Positions 60,791-64,000 of a DNA stretch of 64,000 nucleotides are shown here, in pieces. Every line of letters starts with the position of its first letter. Position 1 is the first letter of the stretch. The notes below the pieces were generated by a model. The model worked only from the letters and a program-made list of their open reading frames with translations. It was not told where the DNA came from and ran no database searches. The translations under genes and the position numbers were made by a program. The stretch comes from Xanthomonas hortorum pv. cynarae (GTDB taxonomy: Bacteria; Pseudomonadota; Gammaproteobacteria; Xanthomonadales; Xanthomonadaceae): positions 123,507-187,506 of the forward strand of contig NZ_MDFM01000005.1 of assembly GCF_002939985.1 (NCBI RefSeq), given 5' to 3'.

Positions 60791-61486
60791 TCAGCGCCGG
60801 CGCTGGTACCAGAAGCCGAGCGCATCGCGGGTCTGCAGCATGCGCCGCCCGCGCCAGAGGAAACGCAGCAGCAAGCCGAGGTGTTCGCGCTTGGAAAAGC
60901 TGCGCAGCTTGCGGTCGGAGGTATGCACGGTCTGGCGCAGGATCACGAACCGCCCGCAGCGTGCCAGCGCGCGGCTCAACGCCACATCCTCACCGGCGTA
61001 GTAACGCGTATCGAAGCCACCCGCGCTGACGAACGCCGCGCGCGTGCAGAACAGAAAGCAGCCGGGCGCGATGCCGCTGACCCGAAACAACCAGCCGAAG
61101 ATCGCCTGTGCGGTGCGCTCGGACCACACGCGCCTGCCCTGCAGGTGCACGTGCGCGCCACCGCCCACGGCACCGGCCTCCAGCGCCGCCAATGCCGCGC
61201 CCACCACCTGCGGGTTGATCAGCGTGTCGGCATCCAGAAACAACAACTGCTCGCCGCATGCCAACTGCGCGCCGGCATTGCGGGTGGCGGCGATATGCCG
61301 CAGTTGCACCTCCAGCACCTGCGCAGCATGCGCACGCGCGATGGCGGCGGTGTCGTCCTCGCAGGCATCGGCCACCACGATGACCTCGTAGTCGAGCTGC
61401 AGTGTCTGCGCGCAGCCGTGCAGACACTGCAGCGTGTCGCCGATCAGCGCGGCTTCGTCGTGGGCGGGGATTACGAAAGACAGCAT
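60791..61486 (-). CDS. family 2 glycosyltransferase
   Basis: A 231-residue GT-A protein starting MLSFVIPAHDEAALIGDTLQ. The nucleotide-binding motif is EVIVVADACEDDT, the DXD equivalent is LLFLDADTLI and the acceptor-site motif is YYAGEDVALSRALARCG. Without membrane helices it is a short, probably peripheral glycosyltransferase. It lies 111 bases downstream, in transcript direction, of the gap after the aldo/keto reductase gene and may be co-transcribed with it. Confidence 0.88.
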   Translation of the reverse strand: MLSFVIPAHDEAALIGDTLQCLHGCAQTLQLDYEVIVVADACEDDTAAIARAHAAQVLEVQLRHIAATRNAGAQLACGEQLLFLDADTLINPQVVGAALAALEAGAVGGGAHVHLQGRRVWSERTAQAIFGWLFRVSGIAPGCFLFCTRAAFVSAGGFDTRYYAGEDVALSRALARCGRFVILRQTVHTSDRKLRSFSKREHLGLLLRFLWRGRRMLQTRDALGFWYQRRR

Positions 61487-61601
61487 CTGGCGCGCGGCTC
61501 AGGTGAGGGTACGCCAAGTGTGCGAGCCACGCCGATGCAATGGCGTGAGCGCCTGCGGCCGCCACAGCGGGTGCGGCCGCAGGCAGGACGCGAAGGCCGG
61601 C

Positions 61602-62597
<996 letters not shown>

Positions 62598-62820
62598 GGT
62601 GGGGGAACTCCGTGCGGTCAAAAGGGCGGGGCCAAGCATGGCGCGGGTGGCGTTAGGGCGATGTGGCTCGACCGGTGAGGCGTCGCGGTTGCGGCCGTTG
62701 CAGGCCGCTGCGGTATGGCAACCGCACTGATTGCGCCATTACGCAAAAACCCGCGCATCCCGGCAGACCGAAGCCTACCGCCATGCGCGGGTCTTTACGC
62801 GGACGCGACTACATCCCGCT

Positions 62821-63390
62821 TCAGCCCTTGAGCTTGCCGGCGAATTCGGCAATGCGCTTGCCGAGCAGCCTGGCGGTTTCCAGATCGCCGCTGCGCGGCG
62901 CTTCTTCCGGCGAGGCATCGGAGGGCGAGATCGCCAGTGCGCCTGCCGAGCCGGCGGTCCAGTTGATGTCCTGCGGGCCGTGTGCCTTGGTGTTGGCCGG
63001 CAGCAAGCCGGTGCCGATCCAGACCTGGCCGTGCTGCTGCGACAACGTCCAGAAGTACTGGATGGTGGCGTACTTGTCGCCGTTGACCGAGGCCGAGTTG
63101 GTGAAGCCGGCCGCAATCTTGTCCTTCCAGGCCTGCGCAAACCACGGCTTGGAGCTGGCATCGGCAAACTTCTTGAACTGCCAGGCCGGCCCGCCCATGT
63201 AGGTGGGGCTGCCATAGATGATGGCATCGGCCGCACCGATCGCCTCCCAGGCGTCGTCGGGCAGGTTGCCGTCCTGGTCGATGCGATACAGCGTGGCCTC
63301 GCCGACGCTGGCGGCGCCGGCATGCACGGCTTCGGCCAGTTTGACGGTGTGGCCGTAGCCGCTGAAATACACGATGGCGATCTTGCTCAT
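62821..63390 (-). CDS. flavodoxin-fold NAD(P)H:quinone reductase-like protein
   Basis: A 189-residue protein from ATG 63390 (MSKIAIVYFSGYGHTVKLAE). The FMN phosphate-binding loop is YFSGYGHT. DAIIYGSPTYMGGPAWQFKK and the flavin-ring contact GFTNSASVNGDK are typical of the WrbA/flavodoxin-like family. It would reduce quinones by two electrons with NAD(P)H. The 54-base gap to the upstream LysR gene on the same strand suggests a shared transcript. Confidence 0.85.
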   Translation of the reverse strand: MSKIAIVYFSGYGHTVKLAEAVHAGAASVGEATLYRIDQDGNLPDDAWEAIGAADAIIYGSPTYMGGPAWQFKKFADASSKPWFAQAWKDKIAAGFTNSASVNGDKYATIQYFWTLSQQHGQVWIGTGLLPANTKAHGPQDINWTAGSAGALAISPSDASPEEAPRSGDLETARLLGKRIAEFAGKLKG

Positions 63391-63444
63391 GGGCAGTCCT
63401 TGAACCGAGGGGATCGGGATTGTGCGCACACGTGGGCCGACAGG

Positions 63445-64000
63445 TTAATGACCACTGCCGGGACGAACTGTTGCCGAGGCCGCCAGACCAGATGCGCACT
63501 CGCCCATCGTTTCGACCAGGTAATCGATGAAGCTGCGCACCTTCGGCGCCAGATGGCTGCGGCTGGTATAGACCGCGAAGATGCCGATATCGGCCAGCTC
63601 GTACTCGGGAAGAATGCGTACCAGGCGCCCGGCGGCGAGATGGTCGTCGGCCAGAAAATCCGGCTGCATCGCAATGCCCTGGCCGGCCACCGCCGCCGCG
63701 CTCAACACATGCCCGTTGTTGGCACGCAGCCCGCCGTGGATGCGCACAGTGGTATCGCCATCGGGGCCATGGAAGCGCACTTCGTCGCCATTGGGCGAGT
63801 AGTGATAGAGCAGGCATTCGTGGCCGGCCAGGTCGGACGGATGGCTGGGCGTGCCCGCGCGTGCCAGATAGGCCGGCGCCGCGCACGTGAGCAGCCGCAC
63901 CTTGCCCAACTGGCGGGCGATCAGCGTCGGCGCCGGCTGGCGGGTGATGCGGATGGCGACATCGAAGCCTTCTTCCACCATGTCGACCAGGCGGTCGGAC
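63445..64000 (-). CDS. LysR-family transcriptional regulator, C-terminal part cut by the window edge
   Basis: The minus-strand frame runs to the window end without a start. The visible part is about 185 residues of the LysR substrate-binding domain: SDRLVDMVEEGFDVAIRITR, PTLIARQLGKVRLLTCAAPA and YLARAGTPSHPSDLAGHECL. The tail IDYLVETMGECA is also typical of the LTTR_CrgA group. The helix-turn-helix domain lies beyond 64000. It is upstream of, and co-directional with, the quinone reductase gene, which it may control. Confidence 0.88.
   Translation of the reverse strand, partial: SDRLVDMVEEGFDVAIRITRQPAPTLIARQLGKVRLLTCAAPAYLARAGTPSHPSDLAGHECLLYHYSPNGDEVRFHGPDGDTTVRIHGGLRANNGHVLSAAAVAGQGIAMQPDFLADDHLAAGRLVRILPEYELADIGIFAVYTSRSHLAPKVRSFIDYLVETMGECASGLAASATVRPGSGH

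Overview
The window is chromosomal DNA of a high-GC gammaproteobacterium, almost certainly Xanthomonas or a very close relative. This rests on the gene repertoire (SulP transporter, TonB receptor with DUF3526 ABC permeases, UDP-galactofuranose genes, a CheB/CheR-PAS-HWE kinase, the DUF3348/DUF802/OmpA/DUF2894 set), on GC-rich codon use that leaves long antisense open frames, and on two families of dispersed palindromic repeats. No species call is possible from the sequence alone. No tRNA, rRNA, CRISPR, IS transposase or prophage gene was seen.

Layout. 1-815: tail of an AraC regulator and an isochorismatase-like cysteine hydrolase. 970-2912: copper module (DUF2946, Sco lipoprotein, PCu(A)C lipoprotein). 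3039-4333: oxidoreductase remnant, then a ParD-like protein overlapping a type I methionine aminopeptidase. 4391-10972: membrane protein, SulP transporter, small proteins, secreted nuclease, chemoreceptor remnant, RidA-like protein divergent from a LysR regulator. 11043-18697: M14 carboxypeptidase, divergent from an ABC exporter plus TonB-receptor operon headed by a Zur-like palindrome. 18781-23528: a translationally coupled four-gene operon encoding a MotA/ExbB-like channel with a very long repeated helical tail, a MotB/OmpA-like partner and two DUF proteins. 23676-25890: MFS exporter divergent from a LysR regulator. 26169-29764 and 38265-40317: small hydrophilic proteins, YkgJ-type cysteine-cluster protein, zinc alcohol dehydrogenase, DUF4142, SDR and DUF6766 proteins. 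30590-37192: a five-gene polysaccharide/galactofuranose operon, bracketed on both sides by hairpin repeats. 40883-46555: signalling block (NtrC-like regulator, a 75-residue DHp-like protein, a single-domain response regulator and a CheB-CheR-PAS-HWE kinase). 46833-49362: unknown protein, manganese catalase, YciF-like DUF892 protein. 50060-56949: Tat-type FAD oxidoreductase, LytS/LytTR pair, lipoprotein, APC permease, small proteins. 57324-64000: MpaB-like DUF2236 protein, M13 peptidase, GT2 glycosyltransferase, aldo/keto reductase, flavodoxin-fold quinone reductase and a LysR regulator cut by the window end.

Functional themes. Metal handling appears as the copper delivery genes and the probably Zur-controlled TonB/ABC operon. 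Oxidative and general stress appears as manganese catalase, YciF, DUF4142, SDR, ADH and small charged proteins. Surface carbohydrate appears as GalE supplying UDP-galactose, UDP-galactopyranose mutase making UDP-galactofuranose, a glycosyltransferase, a clan-A glycosidase and an ABC exporter. The most promising uncharacterised system is the 18781-23528 operon. It has the channel architecture known from MotAB, ExbBD/TolQR and Zorya ZorAB, but different accessory proteins. The repeats also deserve attention: their hairpin arms change between copies while staying complementary within each copy.
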